Assembly: GCA_004000155.1 (NCBI GenBank)
Contig: RCSS01000140.1
Location: 1 to 13,477 of the forward strand
Direction: 5' to 3'
DNA length: 13,477 nucleotides
Source: Tubulinosema ratisbonensis
Taxonomy: Eukaryota; Microsporidia; Tubulinosematidae
Each line of letters starts with the position of its first letter. The first letter of the stretch is position 1. The notes beneath the pieces were generated by a model. That model was not told the origin of the DNA, ran no database searches, and was given only the letters and a program-made list of their open reading frames with translations. The position numbers and the translations under genes were made by a program. Positions 1 through 8,099 of this stretch are shown piece by piece.

Positions 1-2
1 AA

Positions 3-1517
3 ATTTTACGTTTTAAAATCTTGAAATTACTTAGAACCCCTAAAATATCTCAAATGTATTATAAAAAGTTAAAAAATACATCTAATATTCATCGACCTCT
101 CATAGAGGATTTTCAAAATAGGCTTAATTTAATTGATATAAATAATTATAAAAATAAATATTGCAGAATATTAAAGATTGTACAAGATTCTCGTGGTTCA
201 AATGAACTTGTTGCTCGTTCATCAGAACAAACTAATGACGTGTTTAAGTTTATAATTAATCCAAATAAAAATTTAGGAACATTCTTCAACGAATCAGAAG
301 AATTTTATATTAAACGTACAAATAAAGATAGTAGCCAAATATATGATCCGAATAAACTCAAGACTAACTTTACTTTCGATATAGAACTTTCACCAGCAAT
401 GGAATTAATTAGTGAATTTCGGGTCCCGATGCAACAAACAACAATTTTTGAATATCACAAAAATAAATTTGCCAAATTATATAAAGGTTATATAAAAAAC
501 ATGAAAATATTGTTCGATTTTATCCATGATTTAAACTTATTCATGCAAGGTTTAAACTATGACGATCTATATCGTCTAAAATCTGTTGCTAAACCATCAG
601 AAGATGATATTTTCTTTAACGAAATACAAGAAACTTTTAAATTTAATAGCATGTTAAAAATTTTAAATAACTTACAGTCATCTACAGAAATTTTATTAGA
701 TTTTGTGAGAACCATGTTGACTAAAAAAAATCGTTTTTTCGATAGATATAGGGCCGAGTTTTTAGCTAATAAAATGATTGAACTCAATCAAGTATATAAA
801 TTTAAGTATAAAGCCGTTAAACATATTTTATGCAAGGTAAAAAGTTTATACGATTTATATTTTTTAATGGAAATTTCTCAAACAAATGAAATATTAAATG
901 AGAAAAATAAAATAGAATTATTTGTAAATTTCTATAAAAGGGAATACTTTTCTTTTTTAAGTGCTAAAATTACAGTTTTGCTGCTAAGAGAAGATGCTTT
1001 GCGTCGGTTTTATTCTAAAATCGATTTTAGAAGTTCCGATATTTACAATATCTATTATGATGAACTCGAAAATTTTATAAAGTTTTTTAATAACCTAGAA
1101 AATAAAATTACTAGAATTTTACCTAATAAACTAATAAAATGTCTTTTAAGATTACGTAACAAGCAATATCATTTATCCAACCTTTTTATACTCTTGATCA
1201 AAGAAGTAAACCTATTAAAAAAGATTCGGTCTGATTTTATCTTAAAACTAAATGATGATTTGAGAAATATCACATTCTATTACAGCGTATTTAAATTAGA
1301 CGAAGTGGAAAAACTAATTTCAAATCCTTTTAAATTCCATAAGATCCCTTTAGAAAGATATAATTTATATAATTTATATTCTTTTTTATTTCAGACCATA
1401 ATTATGAAATATGAAGCCAGAGTCTTTGCTATAAATAAAATATTAAAGTGTCTCTTTGAGACTTATTCAAAAGAAAACTACAAATTTTTGCTTATATTGA
1501 CTTTAAAATATAATTGA
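3..1517 (+). CDS. Hypothetical all-helical protein, 5'-partial at window edge
   Basis: I do not recognise this gene. The frame is open from the first complete codon of the window (position 3) to TAA... stop region ending at 1517, about 504 residues, so the true start may lie outside. The first in-window ATG is at 54; TTG at 21 has no special support. The product is rich in Lys, Asn, Phe, Ile and Leu. By eye it is almost entirely alpha-helical from about residue 140 onward, with many alternating hydrophobic and charged heptad-like stretches and no clear membrane span, zinc motif or catalytic signature. It shows no convincing similarity to the family at 3860-13477 and lies on the opposite strand from the four-gene array. 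A frame of this length in such A+T-rich DNA is unlikely by chance, so it is probably a real gene. A coiled-coil or structural role would be a guess. Confidence 0.75.
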   Translation: MLRFKILKLLRTPKISQMYYKKLKNTSNIHRPLIEDFQNRLNLIDINNYKNKYCRILKIVQDSRGSNELVARSSEQTNDVFKFIINPNKNLGTFFNESEEFYIKRTNKDSSQIYDPNKLKTNFTFDIELSPAMELISEFRVPMQQTTIFEYHKNKFAKLYKGYIKNMKILFDFIHDLNLFMQGLNYDDLYRLKSVAKPSEDDIFFNEIQETFKFNSMLKILNNLQSSTEILLDFVRTMLTKKNRFFDRYRAEFLANKMIELNQVYKFKYKAVKHILCKVKSLYDLYFLMEISQTNEILNEKNKIELFVNFYKREYFSFLSAKITVLLLREDALRRFYSKIDFRSSDIYNIYYDELENFIKFFNNLENKITRILPNKLIKCLLRLRNKQYHLSNLFILLIKEVNLLKKIRSDFILKLNDDLRNITFYYSVFKLDEVEKLISNPFKFHKIPLERYNLYNLYSFLFQTIIMKYEARVFAINKILKCLFETYSKENYKFLLILTLKYN

Positions 1518-1575
1518 AAATATTAAGGTAAATGCCCCAAATGATAGAAGAGATCGGCAATGTTTTCTAGAAACT

Positions 1576-1654
1576 ACTAAATATTAAATAAAATTTTGTA
1601 ACTCTAAGTATAGGAGAGACAAGTTAAGGAAGTAAAGGTAGTAAACAGCAGAAC
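1576..1654 (+). repeat. Degenerate direct repeat, copy 1
   Basis: Matches 2241-2310 in the same orientation. Both start with actaaatattaaataaa, share a diverged middle containing a gagac core, and end in an exact 14-base match gtaaacagcagaac (1641-1654 here, 2297-2310 there). Copy 1 has about nine extra bases, apparently a small internal duplication around ggaagtaaaggta. Probably a fragment of an old dispersed element; no coding identity could be assigned. Confidence 0.65.
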
Positions 1655-2240
1655 GGCTGAGCGCCAAAATGCCCATGGGTATTTTGAGGAAAAAATACCA
1701 AAAATAAAATATCATCAAAATACAAAACTTAAAATTTATTTATTTTATGTAAAAATAGAACAGTGAAAATCAAAGAAAAAGAAGAATATATTTAAATTAT
1801 AATATTTTTTTAAGACTTAATCAAGATTGTGAACAATGTATAAAAATTTATGATTCTCTTTATTCTTCCGAACAATAGAATTATTGATAAAGATATTTAA
1901 AAAACATATTTCTCACGATAAATGGTGCTGAGGGATGCCACAAGTCACTTAATAAAAATGCTTATATTATACATTTAAAAACAGCAGAAATTAATTAGAT
2001 ATACTTTGAAAGGAAGATAGCGGGCATTTCACAGGTTTTACAATATTCTTTGGGAGGATAGATTCATTTTGATCGAATTTTCAAGGAATAAAAATCTTTA
2101 AACTGTAAATTTGAATGAAAAAATTTTTTTGAAAAATAGGTTTTATATAATTTTTAGAAGGTCTTATCACTGGATTTAGATAAAATTTTTTATTTTTATA
2201 TTTATTTTTAATAGCGAATTTTGCATTTTGTGGCACAATG

Positions 2241-2310
2241 ACTAAATATTAAATAAATTTTTGAACCTTCAAGTAGAGATGAGACAAATGTAGGAAGTAA
2301 ACAGCAGAAC
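2241..2310 (+). repeat. Degenerate direct repeat, copy 2
   Basis: Partner of 1576-1654, about 660 bp downstream in the same orientation. It ends in the same exact 14-mer gtaaacagcagaac, after which the two copies diverge. It has no intact reading frame. Confidence 0.65.
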
Positions 2311-2774
2311 ACCTTAAAGACATGTAGAATACTAGAGTATTGTAAGTAAGACTATTTAGTCTAATGTACAATTAATAAATAAAAGTGTCTTTAATAATCT
2401 TATTATCGGCCGAGGACACAGAAGTATTATGTACTGGATAGAAAATTTTTAAGAAAGCAGAGGTTACTAAACTGGAGCTGGAGAATATTCTACAGTGTTT
2501 TATATATTTTCTTATCATATTAAATAAAAAAAATAAGCACACGGTCCAAAATAATTTTAGGGGTTTAAAATACTTCTTTACCTTAAATATATATATAAAA
2601 TTTTTAATATAAAACAAAAATTGAACTTATTAAAACAAACAATTCTAACGCTATAAAAGAATGTTCAAAAACTTTGTATTTTGTCAAAACTTGAACAAAA
2701 AGAAATTGAAAAAAAGGTTATTTTTTCTAAAAAAAATATAAGTGACCAATATGAATAATATCCTGTAACTAAAG

Positions 2775-3205
2775 CCTACAAGTAGGGTAGACTTAGGCAA
2801 TCATTGGAGTGCACGGGGTAGGTTTTAGTGTGTTAAAGGCTCGCAGTATCTTAAGCTATACCTGATTATGTAGAAACAAATTTTACCATTTGTTTCTGTT
2901 GACAGATATTTATATTCTTAAATAGAAGGGATAACGAAAAGATCTTCGTATGGATTTCCATTCCCTAGGCAACAAAAAATGAGAAAGGATATTGTAGTGG
3001 ATGATGAAGGTTTGAAAAAAAATAGTAAGTAAGAATCCGTTGATAAATAAACTCATTTCATGATTTATACTTTTTGTAACAATGGTTTTACAAAAAAAAT
3101 ATTAAAATCATGAATGCTTTAAGATCGATTTTTATAAAAAAATTAAATCTAACAGTAAGTTAACTAACCTGGCCACCCAGAAAATACCATGGATTGTATA
3201 TCAAA
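2775..3205 (+). repeat. Dispersed repeat copy A, inverted relative to copy B
   Basis: Resembles the reverse complement of about 11230-11570. The best block is 2932-2979 against 11370-11416: a taacgaaaa run, then tcttcg, a shared atggattt, then taggcaacaaaaaa, with only a few mismatches and single-base gaps. Weaker matches extend both ways: a ggcaatc block near 2797, and taactaacc followed by aaaatacca near 3162-3190. In plus frames, broken protein-like stretches occur in both copies (for example GITKRSS...FPFP here, GVTKNLR...FPSL in copy B). This suggests a dead protein-coding transposable element, but I cannot name its class. Confidence 0.6.
2872..2897. other. Perfect 10-bp hairpin within repeat copy A
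   Basis: Left arm agaaacaaat (2872-2881), loop tttacc (2882-2887), right arm atttgtttct (2888-2897). The equivalent place in repeat copy B (11457-11477) also folds, as acaacaga / tttgttgt with one G-T pair, although the arm sequences differ. It may be a structural feature of the parent element. It is not a bacterial-type terminator: no G+C stem and no intact gene upstream. Confidence 0.5.
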
Positions 3206-3859
3206 ATGAACTTTTTTCATTTTAAAACTTTATAAAATTTATATTATTATCAACACAAAAATTATTTTGAGGATAATCTAGTGTTTTTACTTTGCTCAGA
3301 AAGTCACAAAAATGTTTGAATTAATATTTTTTTATATATAAAAAATATTATATTTAAACATAAATTTTTACCATCTAAACTAATGACCTTTTTTAAAAAA
3401 ATTATCTATACCTTTTTAACTGTTGCGTTTTCTTGTAAATGCTTGTTTTAAACTAAAAAAATAAAAAAACACTTCAGAATATGTAATTTTTTATATTTTT
3501 CATGTTCACTAAGTAATTTTGAATAAAAGATGCTTAGATAATAAGACTTTGTTTTTCTAAAAAAACTTTGTTAATCCTTTATTTTATTTTTTGTTGGTAT
3601 CTTAAAAATCTTAAATCTAAAAATTAATACAATTGAAATAAAAATTCAAATAATTTTTGCCTAAAAGTATAAAAGACATATCAAAATTGTGAACAAAACT
3701 TACTATTTGTTTTTAAATAAAATGCCTACTGCTCCTGATTCATTATAAATTCTGTTATTTACAAATTTATTATGTTTTAAGAATAACTGTTATAAAGGTT
3801 TTTTAATTTTATTTTCTTGACAAAATACATCAAAAATATNTNNTTATAGCATTTCATAT

Positions 3860-4780
3860 TTATTTTAAATCTGACTCCTTTTCGAAAAAATGCCCTAAAC
3901 AAAATATAGTTGTTATTTTAAAGGAAGAGTAAATCTTTTGATTGCAGAAAAATAACCAAGAAGGATCCAATTCTTGTATCACCATTTGGATTTTTTCATA
4001 TCCTTCTCTCATACTGGTGTAATCCAATTTAAACGTTTTCCATTTATCAATTGCTACCTCTAATGCTGCAAGATCGAAAGTGCTTAGTGGGTGTTGAATA
4101 GTTAAAATATTTACTGGATTTCCAAAATGCATTTCTCTAAATCCTACAAAAGTTTTAGTAAGAAAGCAGGTATAACATAAAAATAATATTGCACTTTTGG
4201 CGTCATCAGCAAAACTACTTGATATTTTATTAGCTATTTTGTCAATAATAGCTTGATCTGTTACTGTTCCTAAAAAATTTTTTTCTTTTAATATCCATAA
4301 GATGATTTGTTCTTTTAGTTTTTCTGTGTTATAAGTCACATTTATTGTTTCATTAAAGCTTTGTTTTTCCTTTAGCATATCGATCTTTAAATTAAATCTT
4401 TTTACACCACTTTCTAATCTTCTGATTCTCGATGATTGAGAATAATTCCTTTTGTTTCTAACTTGTTTAGACACGTGTTCGCATGAAATTGTGCTTAAAT
4501 TACTTGAAAAAGGAATATTTTGTGTTAAAACTGGCAACTGTTGTTGATATAAAAGATTATTATCATCAACAGAAACATCACAATTATTATTGTTGGGAAT
4601 AAAGTTAACGTACGGTAAAGTTCTTTGCCTTTGTCAATCGTTGTATTGAAGACGATGTAAATGAGTTGTAGGATTACTCCGAGCGGAGTTTGATTTGTGT
4701 GGATTTGGTTGATTATAATTTTTAGTTGAATTCGTGAGATGAAAGTAAATTGCTAAATTTTTGAAGAGAGAAGAAATCAT
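3860..4780 (-). pseudogene. Putative secreted family protein, member 1, one in-frame stop
   Basis: Closest relative is the gene at 6725-7681. The two align without a frame change from the ATG at 4780 (MISSLFKNLA...) to near the C-terminus. In the last 159 residues, 116 positions are identical by my hand count. The frame is interrupted once, by TGA at 4634-4636, where the intact relative has CGA (Arg). A TAA lies three codons upstream of the ATG, and CCC (GGG at 4784-4786 on plus) is 3 nt before it, so this is the ancestral start. Downstream of the TGA the next in-frame ATG is deep in the protein and would lose the N-terminal leader. Domains: hydrophobic leader, polar variable middle, C-terminal helical domain with KEKNFLGT, LFLCYTCFLTKTF, DKWKTFKLDY and MREGY. 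It looks recently inactivated; a sequencing error or an allele difference at one base cannot be excluded. Confidence 0.8.
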
Positions 4781-4935
4781 AAAGGGTTAAATTTTATAGT
4801 ATATTTGAAGCCTTTTTTATCATGTTTAAAGCTTATACGTTCTATGAATGATAACAAACAATTTATTAAAATCCCAAAAGATATTCTTTTTATTAACATG
4901 AAAGAAAAAATATCTAACTTACTGATCAAATGTGT
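4781..4935 (-). repeat. Duplicated 5' flank of member 1
   Basis: Homologous to 7682-7835 upstream of member 2. Shared blocks on plus include ttttttatcat, tttaaagctt, aatgataacaa, caatttattaaaa and aaatatctaa. The duplication therefore carried about 150 bp of upstream DNA with the gene, presumably including its promoter. Similarity fades near 4935. Confidence 0.7.
4784..4786 (-). promoter_or_regulatory. CCC start-proximal motif of member 1
   Basis: CCC on the minus strand, 3 nt before the ATG at 4780 (ccctttATG). Equivalent to ccctctATG at member 2. A CCC-like motif next to the start codon is a known microsporidian transcription signal; that it acts this way here is inference. Confidence 0.55.
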
Positions 4936-5021
4936 GCAAATATATCATTTTATATTATAGAACGATTTTAAATAAAATATTATTTAGAAATATCAAAAAT
5001 ACTGGAAGATAGAATACCCGA

Positions 5022-5054
5022 GCATTTTGTCGCTTAAAATATCAATATTTTTTA
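5022..5054 (+). repeat. Possible left terminal inverted repeat of the MULE
   Basis: Centred on gcttaaaat (5032-5040). The reverse complement of 6708-6736 has the same nine bases followed by a similar T-rich tract. The placement is right for a TIR, just outside the recognisable transposase at both ends, but the match is short and in A+T-rich DNA. No clear target-site duplication was found. Confidence 0.35.
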
Positions 5055-5089
5055 ACCTTTAAAACTACGAAAAATATAAAAATTAACTA

Positions 5090-6720
5090 TAAAAAAAGCT
5101 GAATTTATTAAAAATCTTAAAGATAAAGAGAACCTTGTGTACGTGGATATATATAGCTACCCAGAAAATTAGTAGGGTCGTTTTTTCTAATGTCAAAACA
5201 GAAAATATCAACCAATTACATAGGTTTCTATATTTTGTAGTTTTTGTAATGTTACTTAAATGAAAAACCACACAAATAATTAACTAGAATCTAAAATAGA
5301 TAAAATAAAGGCTTTAAAAAACCCAAATCTAAAGAAACTACAATAAACGCTTTGATGTTATAACTGTCGTTTCTAAAAAATTATATCAAAAACAATTAGA
5401 TTTAATCTGCAAGACAAATCTATAGTCGAAAAGTAAATAGATAAAGATTAAATATTGTGCTTTGATTAAAGACGAGTTCGATGACATTGCCGAGATTATG
5501 AAAGAAAATTTCCGAGGCGTCCCATTGTTGCATTATGACTCTTGATATGCAGATCTTAAACAAATTTTTTATATGTAACAGATCTTTCTTTGGGTTATTT
5601 AAACTTGACTGATGTATGGCCTATAGATGTAACTTTCAAGTCTCTATCTGGAAATTCACTTAACTAATTATTACCCATGATATTATAAAGATTCTTATTA
5701 TGGCACAACCAATCATCGATCGAAGTGTTTAATCTGAAACGATTAAAATGATCAATTTAAAACTATTTAAATAACAATTTTAAATAAAAAATGCTTTCTA
5801 ATTATAAGAGCTTCAATAATAAAATTGAAAAGATACAGTCAGTAAAGATTCAATATTTAATTGGTACGTGGTGCCCGTTGATACTACACATATATTTGTT
5901 TTTAGAAAACAATTTCTTAATATTATGCATAACTAATATCCAAAACTCAAAAAATATACACTAATGCAATATTAACTATTAAATTATTAAATCAACCAGA
6001 ATTATAGCAATAGATTATGAAAGAGCTTTGTTAAACGCTTTAAAAGAAGTAGTAATAAGATTCAAAATATCTACTTTTATGTTTTATTTTTAACAGTCAA
6101 TATGGCGTATCATGCAATAAACGAAGCATACTGGTATACGATAGCCTAGAATCCGATCGCTCATTAGAATGCTATTGAATCTATGTTTTTTATAAGAAGA
6201 AACACTGCGAAATAAATTCACAGAAATTTAAATTATTGTAAAGGACATAAAATTAACAAACTCAAAATCTTATTAGAATACAACAAGAAGTTTTCATACA
6301 AAATAAAGTTGTGATAAAAATCATAAGTCTTTGTGTATAATAAAATTCTGTAATCTTCATGCACGCATAAAGTGTAATTTACCTCATACAACAAAAAGGG
6401 GTAAAGGATGGCACAGAGCAATAAATAACGGAGCTCATATTGCTCACTCAAACATGATAAAAATTTTCAATATATTAGAATTAAAAGAAAAAAAAGTATA
6501 CTATAACATATTGAGATTTTCTTTTATTAATTTTAAATTTATCACAAAAAACTATAATAGAGAAGAAAATCTTATAAAAATTGTGACTAATAAAGATGTT
6601 TCTTATAGAATGGAGACTTTAAAGCTTCAGATAACGTCTACAAATCGACATAAAATAAAATTTTTTAATAATTTTTTATTTATTAAAACATTTGACAGTT
6701 TAGTGATCATAAAAAATTAG
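5090..6720 (+). pseudogene. Decayed Mutator-like (MULE) transposase
   Basis: Conceptual reading with stops and at least one frame change recovers the ordered landmarks of a MULE transposase. The N-terminal part (about 5090-5330) has EFIKNLKDKENLVY and a later KNH, consistent with a worn FLYWCH-type zinc finger. Near 5512-5560 is a LLHYDS segment. At 5611-5640 is VWPIDVTFK, the first catalytic Asp block (D at 5626-5628). At 6001-6030 is IAIDYERALLNAL, the second Asp block (D at 6013-6015), followed by QSIWR after a stop at 6091-6093. At 6391-6460 is GKGWHRAINN...AHSN, the third block, where Lys (6403-6405) replaces the expected Glu of EGWH. D1, D2 and the K position share one frame. The last 390 bases (6331-6720) are stop-free. 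In a live element this enzyme cuts and rejoins DNA at the terminal repeats; this copy cannot be functional. Family assignment is firm, exact ends are not. Confidence 0.85.
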
Positions 6721-6736
6721 CATTTTAAGCATCAAA
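6708..6736 (-). repeat. Possible right terminal inverted repeat of the MULE
   Basis: Contains attttaagc (6722-6730), the reverse complement of gcttaaaat at 5032-5040. It overlaps the stop codon (6725-6727) and the last codons of the minus-strand gene ending there, so the element edge may have supplied that gene's present C-terminus. Confidence 0.35.
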
Positions 6737-7681
6737 TATCCTAGGCTTTTTGACGCTTGACGATTTTATATTTGACTGCTTCTCAAAAAAATACTTTAAA
6801 CAAAGCAAAGTTGTTAATTTAAATGAAGAATAAATTTTTTGATTGCAATTAAATAACCAAGAGGGGTCTAATTTTTCTATTACTTCTTTCATTTTTCTAT
6901 ATCCTTCTCTCATAGTATTGTAATCTAATTTAAAAGTTTTCCATTTATCGATAGCTACCTCTAATGCCGCAAAACCAAACTTGTTTAATGGCTGTTGGAT
7001 AGTTAAAATATTTTCTGGACTTCCCAAATACATTTCTCTATATCCTTCAAAAGTTTTAGTAAGAAAACTTGTATAACATAAAAATAGTATTGCGTTTTTA
7101 GCATCACCTTCAAAGCTACTGGATATTTCAGCACCTATTTTCTCAATAATAGCTTGGTCTGTACTTGTTCCTAAAAAATTTTTTTCTTTTATTAAGTACT
7201 TAATAATTTGTTTTCTTAGTTTTTCTGTGTTATAAGTTACTTTTATTGTTTCATAAAACTTTCTGTTTTTCTTTAACATATGAATCTTAAAATAGAATCT
7301 TTTTATTCCTCCTTCTATTTTTTTAATTCTTGTTAAATATGAAGGTTTGCTTTTTTTTCTAAGCCGTGTAGTAACATGTGCACAGGAAACACTACCAAAT
7401 TTACTTGAACGAGAACTATTATGAGAAAAAAATGGTGACTTTTTTCTATATAATAGACTATTATCATCAACAGAAACGGTACAGTTTCTATTGTCAGGAA
7501 CAAAGCTGGCGTATGGCAAACCTCTTTGCCTTTGTCGATCTTCGGATCGAAGACGATGTAATTGAGATGAGTGGTCACTTTTAACTGAATTTTTCTTGTG
7601 AGAATAAGATTGATTATAAGTTCGAATTGAATTTGTGAGATGAAAGTGCATTGCTAAATTTGTGAATATAAATGAAATCAT
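6725..7681 (-). CDS. Putative secreted family protein, member 2 (intact)
   Basis: Function unknown; 318 residues from the ATG at 7681. An in-frame ATG at 7759 exists, but I prefer 7681: CCC lies 3 nt upstream (ccctctATG), the broken relative at 3860-4780 has a stop just before the equivalent ATG, and the DNA above is shared noncoding flank. The N-terminus MISFIFTNLAMHFH is a short hydrophobic leader, a weak signal-peptide candidate. Residues about 20-125 are Ser/Asn/Arg-rich and probably disordered (VPDNRNCTVSVDDN). From about 130 to 302 the protein is helical: a basic stretch, IIKYLIKEKNFLG, DQAIIEKI, LFLCYTSFLTKTF (about 199-211), DKWKTFKLDYNTMREGY (about 245-261) and a hydrophobic end. The last dozen residues (SSSVKKPRIFDA) are absent from member 1 and lie against the MULE edge. 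Host exposure is speculation. Confidence 0.85.
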   Translation of the reverse strand: MISFIFTNLAMHFHLTNSIRTYNQSYSHKKNSVKSDHSSQLHRLRSEDRQRQRGLPYASFVPDNRNCTVSVDDNSLLYRKKSPFFSHNSSRSSKFGSVSCAHVTTRLRKKSKPSYLTRIKKIEGGIKRFYFKIHMLKKNRKFYETIKVTYNTEKLRKQIIKYLIKEKNFLGTSTDQAIIEKIGAEISSSFEGDAKNAILFLCYTSFLTKTFEGYREMYLGSPENILTIQQPLNKFGFAALEVAIDKWKTFKLDYNTMREGYRKMKEVIEKLDPSWLFNCNQKIYSSFKLTTLLCLKYFFEKQSNIKSSSVKKPRIFDA

Positions 7682-8099
7682 AGAGGGTTTGATCTTTTTA
7701 ATTTTTATAACTTTTTTATCATTTTTAAAGCTTTTACGGGCTAAGAATGATAACAACAATTTATTAAAAATTCCAAAAAATGTGCCTTTGATTTAAATGA
7801 AAAAAATATCTAATTTACTAATGAAATTATGCTTGAAAATAGTATTTTTAATAAAAAATTTATAGAAAAAAATGTATTTTTTGTTCAAATTAAGACGAAA
7901 ACTTACTACAAAAGTTTTAATTAAATACAACCTACAATTTTTCCTGAATTAGCTTGTAATCCAACATTGTTTGATGTGTATTTTATCAAAATAACAATAA
8001 AACTTTAATTTATCGAAATTTAAATTTTTTATAATAATAATAAAGAAGAAAAAATTTTTTTGATATACAACGATAACTAAATTTCCCAATAAAATTTAA
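7682..8099. other. Intergenic region between members 3 and 2
   Basis: Holds the 5' flank of member 2 (7682-7835, homologous to 4781-4935). A tract at about 7895-7980 resembles 3690-3775, which sits in the equivalent position 3' of member 1 (shared aaaacttacta, gttttaa, then cctac and tcctga). No gene is seen. The second match hints that 3' flanks were duplicated along with family genes, but it is diverged. Confidence 0.5.
7685..7687 (-). promoter_or_regulatory. CCC start-proximal motif of member 2
   Basis: GGG on plus, CCC on the coding strand, 3 nt before the ATG at 7681. It supports that start over the upstream in-frame ATG at 7759. Confidence 0.6.

Larger units (their letters stand above)
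1518..3859. other. Gene-free, repeat-rich intergenic region
   Basis: No convincing gene in 2.3 kb; all frames are broken by stops. Several stretches are noticeably less A+T-rich than the rest (about 1620-1690 and 2760-2830) and coincide with repeats. These look like eroded mobile-element sequence rather than functional genes. Contents: the direct repeat pair 1576-1654 / 2241-2310, inverted repeat copy A (about 2775-3205) with a 10-bp hairpin at 2872-2897, and a tract at about 3690-3775 that resembles 7895-7980. Three Ns occur at 3840-3843. No tRNA or rRNA signature was seen. Confidence 0.6.

Noticed and set aside
2372..2617. 81-residue minus-strand ORF
   Set aside because: Low-complexity, in repeat-rich DNA, no homolog recognised, no CCC motif; likely chance.
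2872..2897. Rho-independent terminator
   Set aside because: A/T stem, no T-tract logic with an upstream gene, and the window looks eukaryotic.
4538..4780. Start of member 1 at TTG 4537
   Set aside because: The frame continues upstream with clear homology through to the ATG at 4780, broken only by the TGA at 4634-4636.
5083..5271. 62-residue minus ORF, and another at 6233-6451
   Set aside because: Both are antisense shadows of the decayed MULE transposase.
7333..7584. Overlapping ORFs on both strands inside member 2
   Set aside because: Alternative frames of a clear family gene; no independent support. The same applies to 557-787, 8194-8391 and 8693-8935.
7679..7759. Upstream in-frame ATG at 7759 as the start of member 2
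   Set aside because: The equivalent stretch of member 1 has a TAA directly before its ATG, and the CCC motif sits at 7685-7687. The extra 26 residues are translated promoter flank.
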